Assembly: GCF_902502825.2 (NCBI RefSeq)
Contig: NZ_LR723670.1
Span: 2,914,001 to 2,978,000, forward strand
DNA: 64,000 nt
From: Pseudorhizobium flavum
GTDB lineage: Bacteria; Pseudomonadota; Alphaproteobacteria; Rhizobiales; Rhizobiaceae
Direction: 5' to 3'
The first letter of the stretch is position 1. Each line of letters begins with the position of its first letter. Shown here one piece after another: positions 1-8,973 of this stretch. The position numbers and the translations under genes are program-made. Under the pieces are notes generated by a model, which ran no database searches, was not told where the DNA came from, and worked only from the letters and a program-made list of their open reading frames with translations.

Positions 1-223
<223 letters not shown>

Positions 224-230
224 TCTCATG

Positions 231-257
231 AAAAGGCGGCTTCGAGCCGCCTTTTTT
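231..257. terminator. Bidirectional rho-independent terminator
   Basis: An A-run, the stem GGCGGC / GCCGCC with a TTCGA loop, and a T-run lie between lysS and the convergent histidine-rich gene. The A-run on one side and T-run on the other let it stop transcription from both directions. Confidence 0.9.
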
Positions 258-278
258 GATGCCTGCTATCCGACTACC

Positions 279-1511
279 TCAATGGGTTTCTTGCGGCTTC
301 GGCTTCCTGCGATGCTTTTCCGGATCGTCGTCCTCCGCCACCACAGGCGCATGCGACGCCTCGGCGGCAGGCGCCGCCGCTGCCTCCTGTCCTTCTGGCT
401 CTTGGTGGTTTGCTGCTTCTGAAGTGATCGGCTGGGCCCGCAGCTTGGCGAGCCAGGCTGCGCCGTGATCATCCCCAGCCGCGTTGACCGGCGTCTCCGC
501 GCTATCATGCGGCACTGGCACGACCGCCTGTTCCGCGCCATGTTCAGCGGGTCCGGCGCCCGTCTCCGTTACATCCTTGGCTGGATGCTCGGCCTCATGT
601 GCCGGCGCTACCTGCTCCGAATGCTCGGCATCCGTGCCGAAACCAGCCATGCCCTTGATTGAATCGAGCCAACCTTTGGAGGCAGGCGCAGCCTCGCTGG
701 CGTGGTCATCGCTCTGTGTCCCGACAGGTAATTCCTCACTACCGAGACCGACCATTCCCATCAGGGACGCGACGAGACCCTGGCCGTCATCCTTGCCATG
801 CTCCACGGCAGGCGTTTCTGAGCCATGCGCTTCGTCGGCGCCCCCATGACCGGCGTCAGGGGTCTCGCCGTGACCGGCGGCCTCTTCCTGTTCCTTCGTC
901 TTCCCGTGATCGGCAGCCGTGCCGTGGCCGTCGCCGCCCTCGATCACCGGATCGACGCAATCGGCATCGTCCGTAAGAGAGGCGGACATGGCTTGCGCGT
1001 CCTCCAGCGGCAGGTCGATCCTGAGCCCCCAGAACTCGCCGGTGGCGCTGGCGCTGCCGTCGACGTAATACGCGCTGATGGCCTGGTCGCGGCTGCCCGC
1101 AGGCAGCCTGCTCGTATCCGGGACATAGACGACTTGTGCCCCAATTACACGCCCGCGCATTCTTGAGCGATCGGCAGGGCCCGCAGGATCCAGCACCGTG
1201 ACCTGAACGAGATCGGAATGTTCGGCCTGCTGGACAGAGCGCGCCACCCGCAGGGCCGTCTTCAGCCTGGCAATTCCATCGCCCGGCTTGTCGGTGATGA
1301 CATACTTGCGGATCCAGTGGCGGTCGGCCTTCTTGATCCTCACCGTCTCGATCGTCGTGCAGGAGAGCCCGTTGAGATCCCCATAGGAGGGCCCAAGCAG
1401 CCTGTCGGCACCGATGTAGACGGCCGCCGCGCCGCTGCCGCCGCCGAGGACGGTCACCCCTGCAAGGATCAGGAGGAGCTTTCGCGGGATGCGGGACACG
1501 ATCGATTTCAT
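279..1511 (-). CDS. Membrane-anchored protein with His-rich acidic tail, unknown function
   Basis: I do not recognise this 410-residue protein. It starts with a short basic stretch and one hydrophobic segment (about residues 10-35), which fits a signal anchor or signal peptide and an envelope location. A folded-looking part of about 150 residues with two cysteines follows. From about residue 195 the chain becomes low complexity, rich in His, Glu, Asp, Ala and Gly, with many HG, EHG, GHG and EH units, and it ends in a lysine/arginine-rich stretch. ATG at 1511 is preferred because GGAG lies 8 bases upstream; a TTG lies 6 bases further out. The gene is divergent from sitABCD, so a role in binding Mn, Zn or another metal is an inference from composition and position. 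Confidence 0.75.
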   Translation of the reverse strand: MKSIVSRIPRKLLLILAGVTVLGGGSGAAAVYIGADRLLGPSYGDLNGLSCTTIETVRIKKADRHWIRKYVITDKPGDGIARLKTALRVARSVQQAEHSDLVQVTVLDPAGPADRSRMRGRVIGAQVVYVPDTSRLPAGSRDQAISAYYVDGSASATGEFWGLRIDLPLEDAQAMSASLTDDADCVDPVIEGGDGHGTAADHGKTKEQEEAAGHGETPDAGHGGADEAHGSETPAVEHGKDDGQGLVASLMGMVGLGSEELPVGTQSDDHASEAAPASKGWLDSIKGMAGFGTDAEHSEQVAPAHEAEHPAKDVTETGAGPAEHGAEQAVVPVPHDSAETPVNAAGDDHGAAWLAKLRAQPITSEAANHQEPEGQEAAAAPAAEASHAPVVAEDDDPEKHRRKPKPQETH

Positions 1512-1650
1512 CCGCAAAGCTCCGGCATTCCAACCTCACTACGCAACACTCAAGGGACGGCGGGAGTGACAGTGCCTCAAGGTCGTTGAGGAAGTTTTAA
1601 ACGGAACCTTCAGATGCGAGCTGTCGTTCTCCCTGCAGTTCCGGCCATTA

Positions 1651-1670
1651 TGCGAATGATTTTCATTAGC
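1651..1670. promoter_or_regulatory. Fur/Mur-type operator in front of sitA
   Basis: The sequence TGCGAATGATTTTCATTAGC is an imperfect AT-rich inverted repeat of the form GCgAATGA..TCATTaGC, like Fur-family boxes. It ends one base before the -35 hexamer of sitA. In rhizobia sitABCD is known to be repressed by the manganese-responsive Fur homologue Mur; assigning this site to Mur is by analogy. Confidence 0.65.
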
Positions 1671-1671
1671 G

Positions 1672-1700
1672 TTGACAGCAGGATCTCGCGTAAATATTGT
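1672..1700 (+). promoter_or_regulatory. Sigma-70 type promoter of sitABCD
   Basis: TTGACA at 1672-1677 is a perfect -35 hexamer. TATTGT at 1695-1700 follows after exactly 17 bases as a fair -10 element. The Fur/Mur-type box lies directly upstream, so a bound repressor would block polymerase. Confidence 0.65.
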
Positions 1701-1702
1701 TA

Positions 1703-1719
1703 TTGCAACTTAATTGCAA
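1703..1719. repeat. Perfect inverted repeat TTGCAA-N5-TTGCAA in sitA leader
   Basis: TTGCAA at 1703-1708 is repeated in inverted form at 1714-1719, just downstream of the -10 element. Two operators in a sit promoter would fit Mur control, but this could also belong to another regulator. Confidence 0.45.
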
Positions 1720-1737
1720 AAGAGGTTGACTATCGAC

Positions 1738-2637
1738 ATGACGGCATCCCGGTTTCTTTTTCGCGGTCTCTTCCTCGCAGCAATGGTCATCGCGCCCACG
1801 GCATCTGCCGTTGCCGAGGACAAGGTGAAGGTCGTCACGACCTTTACGGTCATTGCCGACATGGCTCGCAATGTTGCGGGAGATGTTGCTGATGTCGAAA
1901 GCATCACCAAGCCGGGCGCCGAGATTCACAACTACCAGCCGACACCGCACGACCTGCTGCGTGCCCGGGACGCCGACCTCATCCTGCGCAACGGCCTCAA
2001 CCTGGAGCTCTGGTTCGAGAAGTTTCTCGCCAACCTCGGCGACGTCCCCAGCGTGACGGTCTCCGACGGAGTAGAGCCCATGGCAATCGCCGGGGGAAGC
2101 TATGAGGGCAAGCCAAACCCACATGCCTGGATGTCTCTGGAGAACGCCGTGATCTATGTGGAGAATATACGCAAGGGCCTGAGCGAGGTCGATCCGGACA
2201 ATGCCGAGACCTATGCAGCCAATGCGGCAGCCTATACCGAAAAGCTGAAGGCAGCCGTGCAGCCGATCCGCGACCAGCTCGCCGCACTTCCGGAAGAGCA
2301 ACGCTGGCTCGTCACCAGTGAGGGCGCCTTTTCCTATCTCGCCCGCGATTTCGGGCTGAAGGAGCTCTATCTTTGGCCGGTCAATGCCGATAGCCAAGGT
2401 ACGCCGCAGCAGGTTCGCGCCGTGATCGACGCCGTGCGCGAACACAGGATCAAGATCGTCTTCAGCGAGAGCACCGTATCCTCCGATCCCGCGGAACAGG
2501 TGGCGCGTGAAACCGGCGCTGCCTATGGCGGCGTCCTCTATGTCGACTCGCTGAGTGAAGAAGACGGACCGGTGCCCACCTATCTCGATCTGCTGACAGT
2601 GACGGTCGATACGATTGCGAAGGGTCTCGCCTCATGA
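1738..2637 (+). CDS. sitA: Mn/Fe ABC transporter, periplasmic metal-binding protein SitA
   Basis: This is the periplasmic binding protein of a Mn2+ (and possibly Fe2+) importer, a cluster A-I (ZnuA/PsaA/SitA-like) solute binder. The 299-residue chain has an N-terminal signal peptide with likely cleavage after the AVA near residue 26. The four metal ligands expected in the family are visible: His64 in EIHNY, His129 in NPHAW, Glu195 in TSEGAF and Asp270 in LYVDSLS. The two-His, Glu, Asp set favours manganese or iron, and there is no His-rich loop as in ZnuA proteins. ATG at 1738 is chosen because TTG codons further upstream lie inside the inverted repeat. It overlaps sitB by ATGA. Confidence 0.92.
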   Translation: MTASRFLFRGLFLAAMVIAPTASAVAEDKVKVVTTFTVIADMARNVAGDVADVESITKPGAEIHNYQPTPHDLLRARDADLILRNGLNLELWFEKFLANLGDVPSVTVSDGVEPMAIAGGSYEGKPNPHAWMSLENAVIYVENIRKGLSEVDPDNAETYAANAAAYTEKLKAAVQPIRDQLAALPEEQRWLVTSEGAFSYLARDFGLKELYLWPVNADSQGTPQQVRAVIDAVREHRIKIVFSESTVSSDPAEQVARETGAAYGGVLYVDSLSEEDGPVPTYLDLLTVTVDTIAKGLAS

Positions 2638-3527
2638 TGATGGGCAGGGCGAAGCCTGCACCCGCCGGGCTCCGGGTCAATGACATCACGGTAGCCTATC
2701 GCAACGGCCTGACAGCCCTGCGCCACGCAAGCTTCACCGTTCCCAAAGGAACGATCACGGCGCTCGTGGGCGTCAATGGGGCCGGCAAGTCCACCCTCTT
2801 CAAGGCGATCATGGGGTTCGTTCCGCTCACAAATGGGTCGGTGGAGATCCTCGGCATGCCTGCGCGTGACGCCCTGCGCCGAAACCTTGTGGCCTATGTC
2901 CCACAGGCCGAGGAGGTCGACTGGAATTTTCCAGTCCTCGTGGAGGACGTGGTGATGATGGGGCGCTATGGCCACATGAACTTCCTGCGCATCCCTTCAC
3001 GCCGCGACCACGACATGGTGACGGAGGCCCTGCGGCGGGTGAACATGCTGGAGTACCGCAAGCGCCAGATCGGCGAACTGTCCGGCGGCCAGCGCAAGCG
3101 CGTCTTCCTTGCCCGCGCGCTCGCCCAGGAGGGCCAGATCATCCTGCTCGACGAACCGTTCACCGGCGTCGACGTCACGACCGAGGAGCAGATCATCGAA
3201 CTGCTGAAGAGCCTGCGTGACGAAGGGCGGATCATGCTGGTCTCCACCCATAACCTTGGCAGTGTCCCGGACTTCTGCGACCGGACGGTCTTCGTCAAGG
3301 GCACCGTGCTCGCCTATGGCAGGACGGAGGACACCTTTACGGAGGCGAACCTGGAAAGGGCCTTCGGCGGCGTGCTGCGCCACTTCATCCTCAGCGGAAC
3401 TGACCTGCACGACGATGCCGATCCACGCCATCTCAAGGTCATCAGCGACGACGAGCGGCCCTTCGTCGTCTATGGCGACCGGCAGCAGAAGCAGAAGACG
3501 AGAGACGATGCTCCAGACGCTTCTTGA
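2634..3527 (+). CDS. sitB: Mn/Fe ABC transporter ATP-binding protein SitB
   Basis: This 297-residue cytoplasmic ATPase powers the Sit importer. Walker A is GVNGAGKST at residues 46-54, the ABC signature is LSGGQRKR, and Walker B is IILLDEP followed by the H-loop in VSTHN. These motifs and the length fit metal-type ABC ATPases. The start overlaps the sitA stop by four bases and the end overlaps sitC by 20 bases, so the four genes are translationally coupled. The tail after the H-loop is longer than in minimal ATPases and rich in charged residues. Confidence 0.93.
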   Translation: MMMGRAKPAPAGLRVNDITVAYRNGLTALRHASFTVPKGTITALVGVNGAGKSTLFKAIMGFVPLTNGSVEILGMPARDALRRNLVAYVPQAEEVDWNFPVLVEDVVMMGRYGHMNFLRIPSRRDHDMVTEALRRVNMLEYRKRQIGELSGGQRKRVFLARALAQEGQIILLDEPFTGVDVTTEEQIIELLKSLRDEGRIMLVSTHNLGSVPDFCDRTVFVKGTVLAYGRTEDTFTEANLERAFGGVLRHFILSGTDLHDDADPRHLKVISDDERPFVVYGDRQQKQKTRDDAPDAS

Positions 3528-4368
3528 GCCGTTCACTTACGACTACATGCGCAACGCCATCTGGGTCAGCGCGCTGGTGGGGGCTGTCTGCGGCTTCCTG
3601 TCCGCCTATCTGATGCTGAAGGGCTGGTCGCTGATCGGCGATGCCCTCTCCCACTCCATCGTGCCGGGCGTCGCCGGAGCCTATATGCTGGGCCTGCCCT
3701 TCGCGCTCGGCGCCTTCCTGTCCGGTGGGCTTGCCGCCGGCGCCATGCTGTTCCTCAACCAGCGCACCCGGCTGAAGGAGGACGCCATCATCGGGCTGAT
3801 CTTCACCTCCTTCTTCGGGCTTGGCCTGTTCATGGTCTCGCTCTCGCCGACCTCGGTGAACATCCAGACGATCGTCCTCGGCAACATCCTCGCGATCACG
3901 CCAGCGGACACGCTCCAGCTCGTCATCATCGGCGGCGTCAGCCTCGTGATCCTGGCGCTCAAGTGGAAGGACCTGATGGTTACCTTCTTCGACGAGAACC
4001 ATGCGCGCACCATCGGCCTCCGACCGGACCTCCTTCGTCTGCTGTTCTTCACCTTGCTTTCCGCATCCACCGTCGCCGCCCTGCAAACGGTCGGCGCCTT
4101 TCTCGTGGTCGCCATGGTGGTGACGCCTGGTGCGACTGCCTATCTGCTGACAGATCGCTTCCAGCGGGTCATAGCGCTTGCCCTCGCCATCGGCGCAGTG
4201 ACCAGCTTTGTCGGCGCCTATCTCAGCTACTTCCTCGACGGCGCGACCGGCGGGATCATCGTCGTGCTCCAGACGGGGCTCTTCCTCCTCGCTTTCCTGT
4301 TCGCTCCGAAGCACGGCATGCTGGCGGCGCGCCGAAGGCTTCGCACGACGCTGGAGGAGACGGCATGA
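3508..4368 (+). CDS. sitC: Mn/Fe ABC transporter permease SitC
   Basis: This is an inner-membrane permease of the ABC-3 (ZnuB/SitC) family, 286 residues long with about eight to nine hydrophobic segments. The family stretch around [19 protein letters not shown] and the later [19 protein letters not shown] are clear. The start at 3508 is inside the end of sitB; the same frame is open upstream, but that part is a shadow of sitB. It pairs with sitD to make the membrane channel. Confidence 0.92.
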   Translation: MLQTLLEPFTYDYMRNAIWVSALVGAVCGFLSAYLMLKGWSLIGDALSHSIVPGVAGAYMLGLPFALGAFLSGGLAAGAMLFLNQRTRLKEDAIIGLIFTSFFGLGLFMVSLSPTSVNIQTIVLGNILAITPADTLQLVIIGGVSLVILALKWKDLMVTFFDENHARTIGLRPDLLRLLFFTLLSASTVAALQTVGAFLVVAMVVTPGATAYLLTDRFQRVIALALAIGAVTSFVGAYLSYFLDGATGGIIVVLQTGLFLLAFLFAPKHGMLAARRRLRTTLEETA

Positions 4369-5216
4369 GCGGCTTTCTCGACTTCATCGACCTCGCCACC
4401 TTCCCCTTCCAGATCGACTTCATGCAGCGCGCCTTCCTGGTGACGCTGATGATTGCCGTGCCGATGGCCATTCTCTCCTGCTTCCTTGTGCTGAAGGGCT
4501 GGTCGCTGATGGGGGATGCGGTCTCGCACGCCGTCTTTCCCGGCGTGGTGCTCGCCTACATTTTCTCCATTCCCCTTGCCATCGGCGCCTTTGCGGCGGG
4601 AATGACATGCGCGCTGGCAACCGGCTTCCTGAAGGAGAACAGCCGCATCAAGGAGGACACGGTGCTCGGCATCGTTTTCTCCGGCATGTTCGGCCTCGGC
4701 CTCGTCCTCTACGTCAAGGTGCAGAGCGACGTGCACCTCGACCACATCCTTTTCGGAGACATGCTGGGCATCACACCCTACGACATGGTTGAGACCGGCT
4801 TGATCGCGCTGGCGTCAACGCTTTTCCTGGTGATCCTGCGCAAGGACCTTCTCCTGCAGTCCTTCGATGAGCAGCACGCCCGAGCGATCGGCCTCCCGAC
4901 CCGTCTGCTGCATTACGGCCTGCTCGCGGTGCTGTCGCTGGTCGTCGTGGGCGCCTTGAAGGCGGTCGGCATCATACTGGCAATCGCGCTGCTGGTTGCC
5001 CCGGGGGCCATCGCCTTCCTGCTCACGCAACGCTTTGCGGCAATGCTGATCGCCGCCACCACTGTTGCCGTCACTGCCACGCTCGCCGGCATCTATCTGA
5101 GCTTCTTCATCGACAGCGCCCCGGCACCCACGATCGTGCTGGTGATGACGGCCATGTTCATCGTCGCCTTCGCGAAAACGACGCTTGCCGAAAACGGCCG
5201 CACCTCGGCCACCTGA
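4365..5216 (+). CDS. sitD: Mn/Fe ABC transporter permease SitD
   Basis: This is the second ABC-3 family permease, 283 residues, and a paralogue of SitC: compare LKGWSLMGDAVSHAVFPGVV with the same place in SitC. It starts by ATGA overlap with sitC and is the last gene of the sit operon. A terminator follows six bases after the stop. The two permeases probably form a heterodimer in the inner membrane. Confidence 0.92.
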   Translation: MSGFLDFIDLATFPFQIDFMQRAFLVTLMIAVPMAILSCFLVLKGWSLMGDAVSHAVFPGVVLAYIFSIPLAIGAFAAGMTCALATGFLKENSRIKEDTVLGIVFSGMFGLGLVLYVKVQSDVHLDHILFGDMLGITPYDMVETGLIALASTLFLVILRKDLLLQSFDEQHARAIGLPTRLLHYGLLAVLSLVVVGALKAVGIILAIALLVAPGAIAFLLTQRFAAMLIAATTVAVTATLAGIYLSFFIDSAPAPTIVLVMTAMFIVAFAKTTLAENGRTSAT

Positions 5217-5221
5217 ACCCT

Positions 5222-5254
5222 AAGAGCGGCCTCTCGACGAGAAGCCGCTCTTTA
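5222..5254. terminator. Terminator between sitD and tal
   Basis: The stem AAGAGCGGC / GCCGCTCTT with a 13-base loop and a short T-run ends the sit operon. The gene on the other side (tal) is convergent, so it can serve both. Confidence 0.8.
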
Positions 5255-5272
5255 TTCCGAAGACCGCGATAA

Positions 5273-6232
5273 TCAGGCCGCAGCCAATTCCTTCTTCACC
5301 ATGGTGCGGAGTGCGACGAGGTCCTTGGCGAAGGAACGAATGCCCTCGGCGAGCTTTTCCGTCGCCATGGCATCCTCGTTCAGCATCCAGCGGAAGCTCT
5401 TTTCGTCTATCGGCTGGAAGGGATCTTCGGTGATGTTATCGGGCGAAAGCTTTCGCTCCAGCTTTCCCTGGTCCTTGTCCAGTTCGTCGAGCAGCGCCGG
5501 GCTGATCGTCAGGCGGTCGCATCCTGCCAGCGCTTCGATCTCGCCGGCATTGCGGAACGACGCGCCCATGACGATCGTCTCGATGCCGTTCGCCTTGTAA
5601 TAGTTGTAGATCTGGCGGACCGAGATGACGCCCGGATCCGTCTCGGCGGTGTAGTCCTCTCCAGTCGACTTCTTGTACCAGTCGAGGATGCGACCGACGA
5701 AGGGCGAGATCAGGAAGACCTTGGCATCGGCGCAGGCAATGGCCTGGGCCTTGGAGAAGAGCAGTGTCAGGTTGCAGTCGATACCCTCCGTCTGCAGCAC
5801 TTCCGCCGCCTTGATGCCTTCCCAGGTGGAGGCCAGCTTGATCAGGATGCGGTCCCGCTCGATACCGCGTTCCTTGTAGGCGGCAATGATGCCGCGCGCC
5901 TTGGCGATGGAGGCTTCCGTATCAAAGGAGAGATCGGCATCGACCTCCGTCGAGACGCGGCCCGGCACGATGTTGGCAAGCGCCGCACCCACCGAAATGG
6001 CGAGACGATCTGCGACAGCGGAGAGCACTGCGTCCGAGCCGCCGTTCTGTGTCTTGCCCCAGGTTATGGCCTCCTTGACTGCATCCGCGAACATGGGGGT
6101 GCCGAGCGCCTTCAGGACGATAGTCGGATTGGTCGTGCAATCCACCGGTTTCAGGCGGGTGACCGCTTCGATATCGCCGGTATCGGCGACGACCGTGGTC
6201 ATCGAACGGAGCTGTTCTAGTTTCGACGTCAT
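5273..6232 (-). CDS. tal: Transaldolase, TalB type
   Basis: Transaldolase moves a three-carbon unit between sedoheptulose 7-phosphate and glyceraldehyde 3-phosphate in the non-oxidative pentose phosphate pathway. The 319-residue length and the Schiff-base lysine at position 132, in [11 protein letters not shown], match the TalB subfamily. Other family stretches are [12 protein letters not shown] near the N-terminus and the conserved [20 protein letters not shown] region. ATG at 6232 has an AAGGA ribosome site upstream; an upstream extension in the frame is not family-like. It is divergent from a SorC-type regulator, which suggests substrate-linked control. Confidence 0.95.
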   Translation of the reverse strand: MTSKLEQLRSMTTVVADTGDIEAVTRLKPVDCTTNPTIVLKALGTPMFADAVKEAITWGKTQNGGSDAVLSAVADRLAISVGAALANIVPGRVSTEVDADLSFDTEASIAKARGIIAAYKERGIERDRILIKLASTWEGIKAAEVLQTEGIDCNLTLLFSKAQAIACADAKVFLISPFVGRILDWYKKSTGEDYTAETDPGVISVRQIYNYYKANGIETIVMGASFRNAGEIEALAGCDRLTISPALLDELDKDQGKLERKLSPDNITEDPFQPIDEKSFRWMLNEDAMATEKLAEGIRSFAKDLVALRTMVKKELAAA

Positions 6233-6389
6233 GCCGGCAATCCTTCGGATGGTAAGTGGGCGACTGGACGACCATATGGCCGACCGTGCATCGACTATCA
6301 ACAGCCGAACATCGCCAAGTCAAGACATTTGCTCATTTGTGTCGACATAAGTATCATGCCCTTCGACAAAGACCTCAGACGGTGTTTTC
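6233..6389. promoter_or_regulatory. Shared intergenic region of tal and the SorC-type regulator
   Basis: The 157 bases between divergent genes must hold both promoters. The clearest dyad is TGTCGACA at 6340-6347 within a longer near-palindrome TTGTGTCGACATAA. It is a candidate operator for the adjacent regulator; I see no strong -35/-10 pair. Confidence 0.35.
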
Positions 6390-7373
6390 TTGGCAAAGCT
6401 TAGGCGCGAAACCCATCCCGGCATAACCGAAGCCTCTTCGACGCGGCTGCGGGCAGCATGGCTCTACTACAATCAGGGACTGACCCAGAAGGAGGTCGCG
6501 GAGCGCCTCGGCGTCAGCCGCTCCACCGTCATCCGCGTGCTGGATGAAGCCATGAAGCGGTCGGAGGTCCAGATCTGGATCGATGCCGGTGTCGACGACT
6601 GCCTGGCGCTGGCCACCCAACTGGAGCAGGGCTACGGCCTCGATGAAGCGATCGTCGTGCCACAACCGCGTGACGCCAGTGCCGAAGCCCAGGCGAAGGC
6701 GGTCGGCCTGGCACTCGGCCAGTTCCTGTCGGAGGCGATCCAGGAAGACATGACGATCGGTGTCGGCTGGGGCCGCACGATGACCGCCTCGCTGGCAAGC
6801 TTCCGACCGCCGCGCCGCCAGAATTGCAAGGTGGTCTCGCTGCTTGGCGGTATCGTCGCCGTCCACCGGACCAACCCGATCGACTACACATGGCGGCTGG
6901 CCAGCCAGCTCGGGGCCGAATGCTACCTCTTTCTGGCGCCGCTGCTCGTCGATTCCAGCGCGACGAAGCGCGCCCTCATCGAGAAGTGCGGGCTGAAAGC
7001 GATCTATGACCTCGCGGAAGAAATGGATCTCGCCGTCGTCAGCTGCGGCGATATCGGCCAGCATTCCACATCGCTCTCGGAGGGGTTCATCTCCAAAGCC
7101 GAACTGGCAGAACTGATCGACGCCGGCTGCGTCTGCGACACCATGTTCAACTTCCTTGATGCCGACGGGCGCTCGGTCGACCATCCGATCAACGAGCGGG
7201 TGATGTCGGTCGATCTCGACACGTTGAAGAAGGCAAAGCACATCGTGCTCTCCTCCGGCGGCGCCCACCGCGCCCTCGCCATCCGCGCCACCATCCGTCG
7301 CATCGGCTGTAACACCCTCATCACGGATGAGAGCGCGGCCAGGGAGCTATTGCGGCAGGTCAATCCATCTTGA
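6390..7373 (+). CDS. SorC/DeoR-type sugar-binding transcriptional regulator
   Basis: This 327-residue cytoplasmic regulator has a helix-turn-helix at about residues 32-52 (KEVAERLGVSRSTVIRVLDE) and a C-terminal SorC sugar-phosphate-binding domain. That domain shows the phosphate-loop stretch GVGWGRTM near residue 130, the conserved SLLGGIV, and CGDIG in the last third. The frame contains no ATG before residue 55, so TTG at 6390 is taken as the start; the ribosome site is weak. It is divergent from tal, so a pentose phosphate pathway intermediate is a plausible effector, but the target is inferred from position only. Confidence 0.85.
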   Translation: MAKLRRETHPGITEASSTRLRAAWLYYNQGLTQKEVAERLGVSRSTVIRVLDEAMKRSEVQIWIDAGVDDCLALATQLEQGYGLDEAIVVPQPRDASAEAQAKAVGLALGQFLSEAIQEDMTIGVGWGRTMTASLASFRPPRRQNCKVVSLLGGIVAVHRTNPIDYTWRLASQLGAECYLFLAPLLVDSSATKRALIEKCGLKAIYDLAEEMDLAVVSCGDIGQHSTSLSEGFISKAELAELIDAGCVCDTMFNFLDADGRSVDHPINERVMSVDLDTLKKAKHIVLSSGGAHRALAIRATIRRIGCNTLITDESAARELLRQVNPS

Positions 7374-7505
7374 TCGTCAGGACGCGGGACAACTCGGTGC
7401 CTGTTCGTCCCGCTCGCTGACCGGAGGAAGAGGGCCGGCAAGCTCGGTGCGTCCGCGATCAGCGGCTTGATCCGCCGCACTCTGATAGATCCTGCCGGCG
7501 AAGAA

Positions 7506-8387
7506 CTAGAGGTTGCCCGCTTCCCAGCCGAGGATAGCCCGCTTGCGCGTCAGCCCCCAGTGGTAGCCGGTAAGTGCACCGCTCTTCCCGAGCGCCCTGT
7601 GGCAGGGGACGACGAAGGAGATGGGGTTTCGGCCAATCGCGGCGCCGACGGCGCGGCTGGCCGATGGCTGGCCGATGTCGCGAGCGACATCGGAATAGGT
7701 GACCGCCTTGCCAAAGGGGATCTTCAGGAGGCTCTGCCAGACGCGTACCTGGAAGTCCGAGCCGATCAGCACGACCTTCAGCGGCTGCTCCGACGACCAT
7801 TGCGAGCGGTCGAAGATGCGGCGGATATAGGGCGCCGTCGCCTCCAGATCTTCCACATACTGCGCCATCGGCCAACGACATGTCATGTCGTCGAGCGCCG
7901 CCCGCTCGCCACCGAGATCGGAGAATGCCAGGCCCGCGAGACCGCGATCGGTGGCCATCACCAGGGCGACGCCGAATGGTGACGAATGGAAGCCGTAGCG
8001 GATGGTGAGTCCGCCGCCCCTGGCCTTCCACTCCCCGGGCGACATCGCCTCATGCGTTACGAAGAGGTCGTGCAGGCGTCCGGGCCCGGAAAGACCGAGT
8101 TCATATGAGGTGTCGAGCAGCGGCAGCCCCTCCCGTCCAAGCAGTCGCTTGGCGTGATCGAGCGTTACCGCCTGCAGGAATGCCTTGGGCGATAGCCCGG
8201 CCCAGCGGGTGAATACTTTCTGCAACTGCGTCGGCGACTGGCCAAGTTCAGAGGCGATCGCCTCCAGCGACGGCTGCTGGCGGTAGTCGAGGGTAATCCG
8301 TTCGATGACCTTGCGAACGATCTCGTAATCGTTGCCCTGTGGTGTGGCGTCGAATGCGGGCTCGGCAAACTGGGCAAGTGCGTTCAT
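7506..8387 (-). CDS. Ada-type protein: AraC helix-turn-helix plus O6-methylguanine-DNA methyltransferase
   Basis: The protein repairs O6-methylguanine by moving the methyl group to its own cysteine. The active site PCHR is present, with Cys262 in SFVVPCHRALGKSG, after the usual DNA-binding stretch GKAVTYSDVARDIG. The N-terminal third (about residues 20-120) is an AraC-type helix-turn-helix domain. The zinc-binding, phosphotriester-sensing domain of E. coli Ada is absent, so it cannot act as the classical methylation-switched activator, though it may still bind DNA. ATG at 8387 has AAGGAG upstream, giving 293 residues. Confidence 0.9.
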   Translation of the reverse strand: MNALAQFAEPAFDATPQGNDYEIVRKVIERITLDYRQQPSLEAIASELGQSPTQLQKVFTRWAGLSPKAFLQAVTLDHAKRLLGREGLPLLDTSYELGLSGPGRLHDLFVTHEAMSPGEWKARGGGLTIRYGFHSSPFGVALVMATDRGLAGLAFSDLGGERAALDDMTCRWPMAQYVEDLEATAPYIRRIFDRSQWSSEQPLKVVLIGSDFQVRVWQSLLKIPFGKAVTYSDVARDIGQPSASRAVGAAIGRNPISFVVPCHRALGKSGALTGYHWGLTRKRAILGWEAGNL

Positions 8388-8453
8388 CGGTCGTCTCCTT
8401 TGCCTGCAGAATGACGCAGTCACGAGCGCGAGACCACCCGATTCTTGCGGTTG

Positions 8454-8930
8454 TCAGAGCCTCTGCGTCACGGTCGCAAGCGCGCCGCGGAACGCCTTCG
8501 CGAAACTCTCCCGGTCGTCAGGATTGAGGAACGAGCCCACATCCGTGCGGCGTCCCTCTCCGGTAACATACATGGAGGTGATGCCGAATTCGTCATGGCG
8601 GTTGACGCGGAACCGGGCCCAGAAGGGATTGAAGCGGTGCTCAATCATGCGCCCTGCCGGGGAGTACTTGCGGATGGACAGATTTGTCCGGGTAACCGTC
8701 ACCTCCTCGCGAGCGCGACCGGAGCGATAGCTCAGCTTGAAGGCGATATAGAGGGCGAGAAAATCGAGCCCCAGGAACAATCCGATCGGCCAGGCACCTG
8801 TGACAAGGAAGAATACGCCGTAGATAAGGCAGATGCCGCCAGTCAGGAAAAGCAGGACGTGAAACCCCTTCCGGCCGAGCGAGCGGTAAGGAGTGAGTTC
8901 CGCGGCAAAAACGGGCTGCTCATCGGTCAT
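8454..8930 (-). CDS. DUF2244 family membrane protein
   Basis: This 158-residue protein has two hydrophobic segments close together (about residues 24-65) and a C-terminal soluble part. It looks like the DUF2244 family, small integral membrane proteins of unknown role that are common in alphaproteobacteria, often next to nth as here. ATG at 8930 gives the family-like start; the open frame upstream reaches into nth and is not used. The divergent nth begins 43 bases away. Confidence 0.75.
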   Translation of the reverse strand: MTDEQPVFAAELTPYRSLGRKGFHVLLFLTGGICLIYGVFFLVTGAWPIGLFLGLDFLALYIAFKLSYRSGRAREEVTVTRTNLSIRKYSPAGRMIEHRFNPFWARFRVNRHDEFGITSMYVTGEGRRTDVGSFLNPDDRESFAKAFRGALATVTQRL

Positions 8931-8973
8931 CTGCACGTTGCCTTTCTTCGCGTGCGCTGGATATAGAGACGAT

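Noticed and set aside
1603..1632. Possible EcfG promoter upstream of sitA (GGAAC with 19 bases to TT)
   Set aside because: The spacing is at the outer limit, the -10 part is weak, and a much better sigma-70 promoter with an operator lies downstream. I do not annotate it as a feature.
7384..7413. Hairpin GCGGGAC / GTCCCGC after the SorC-type regulator
   Set aside because: The 7-bp stem has a 16-base loop and no T-run on either strand, so it is not a convincing terminator.
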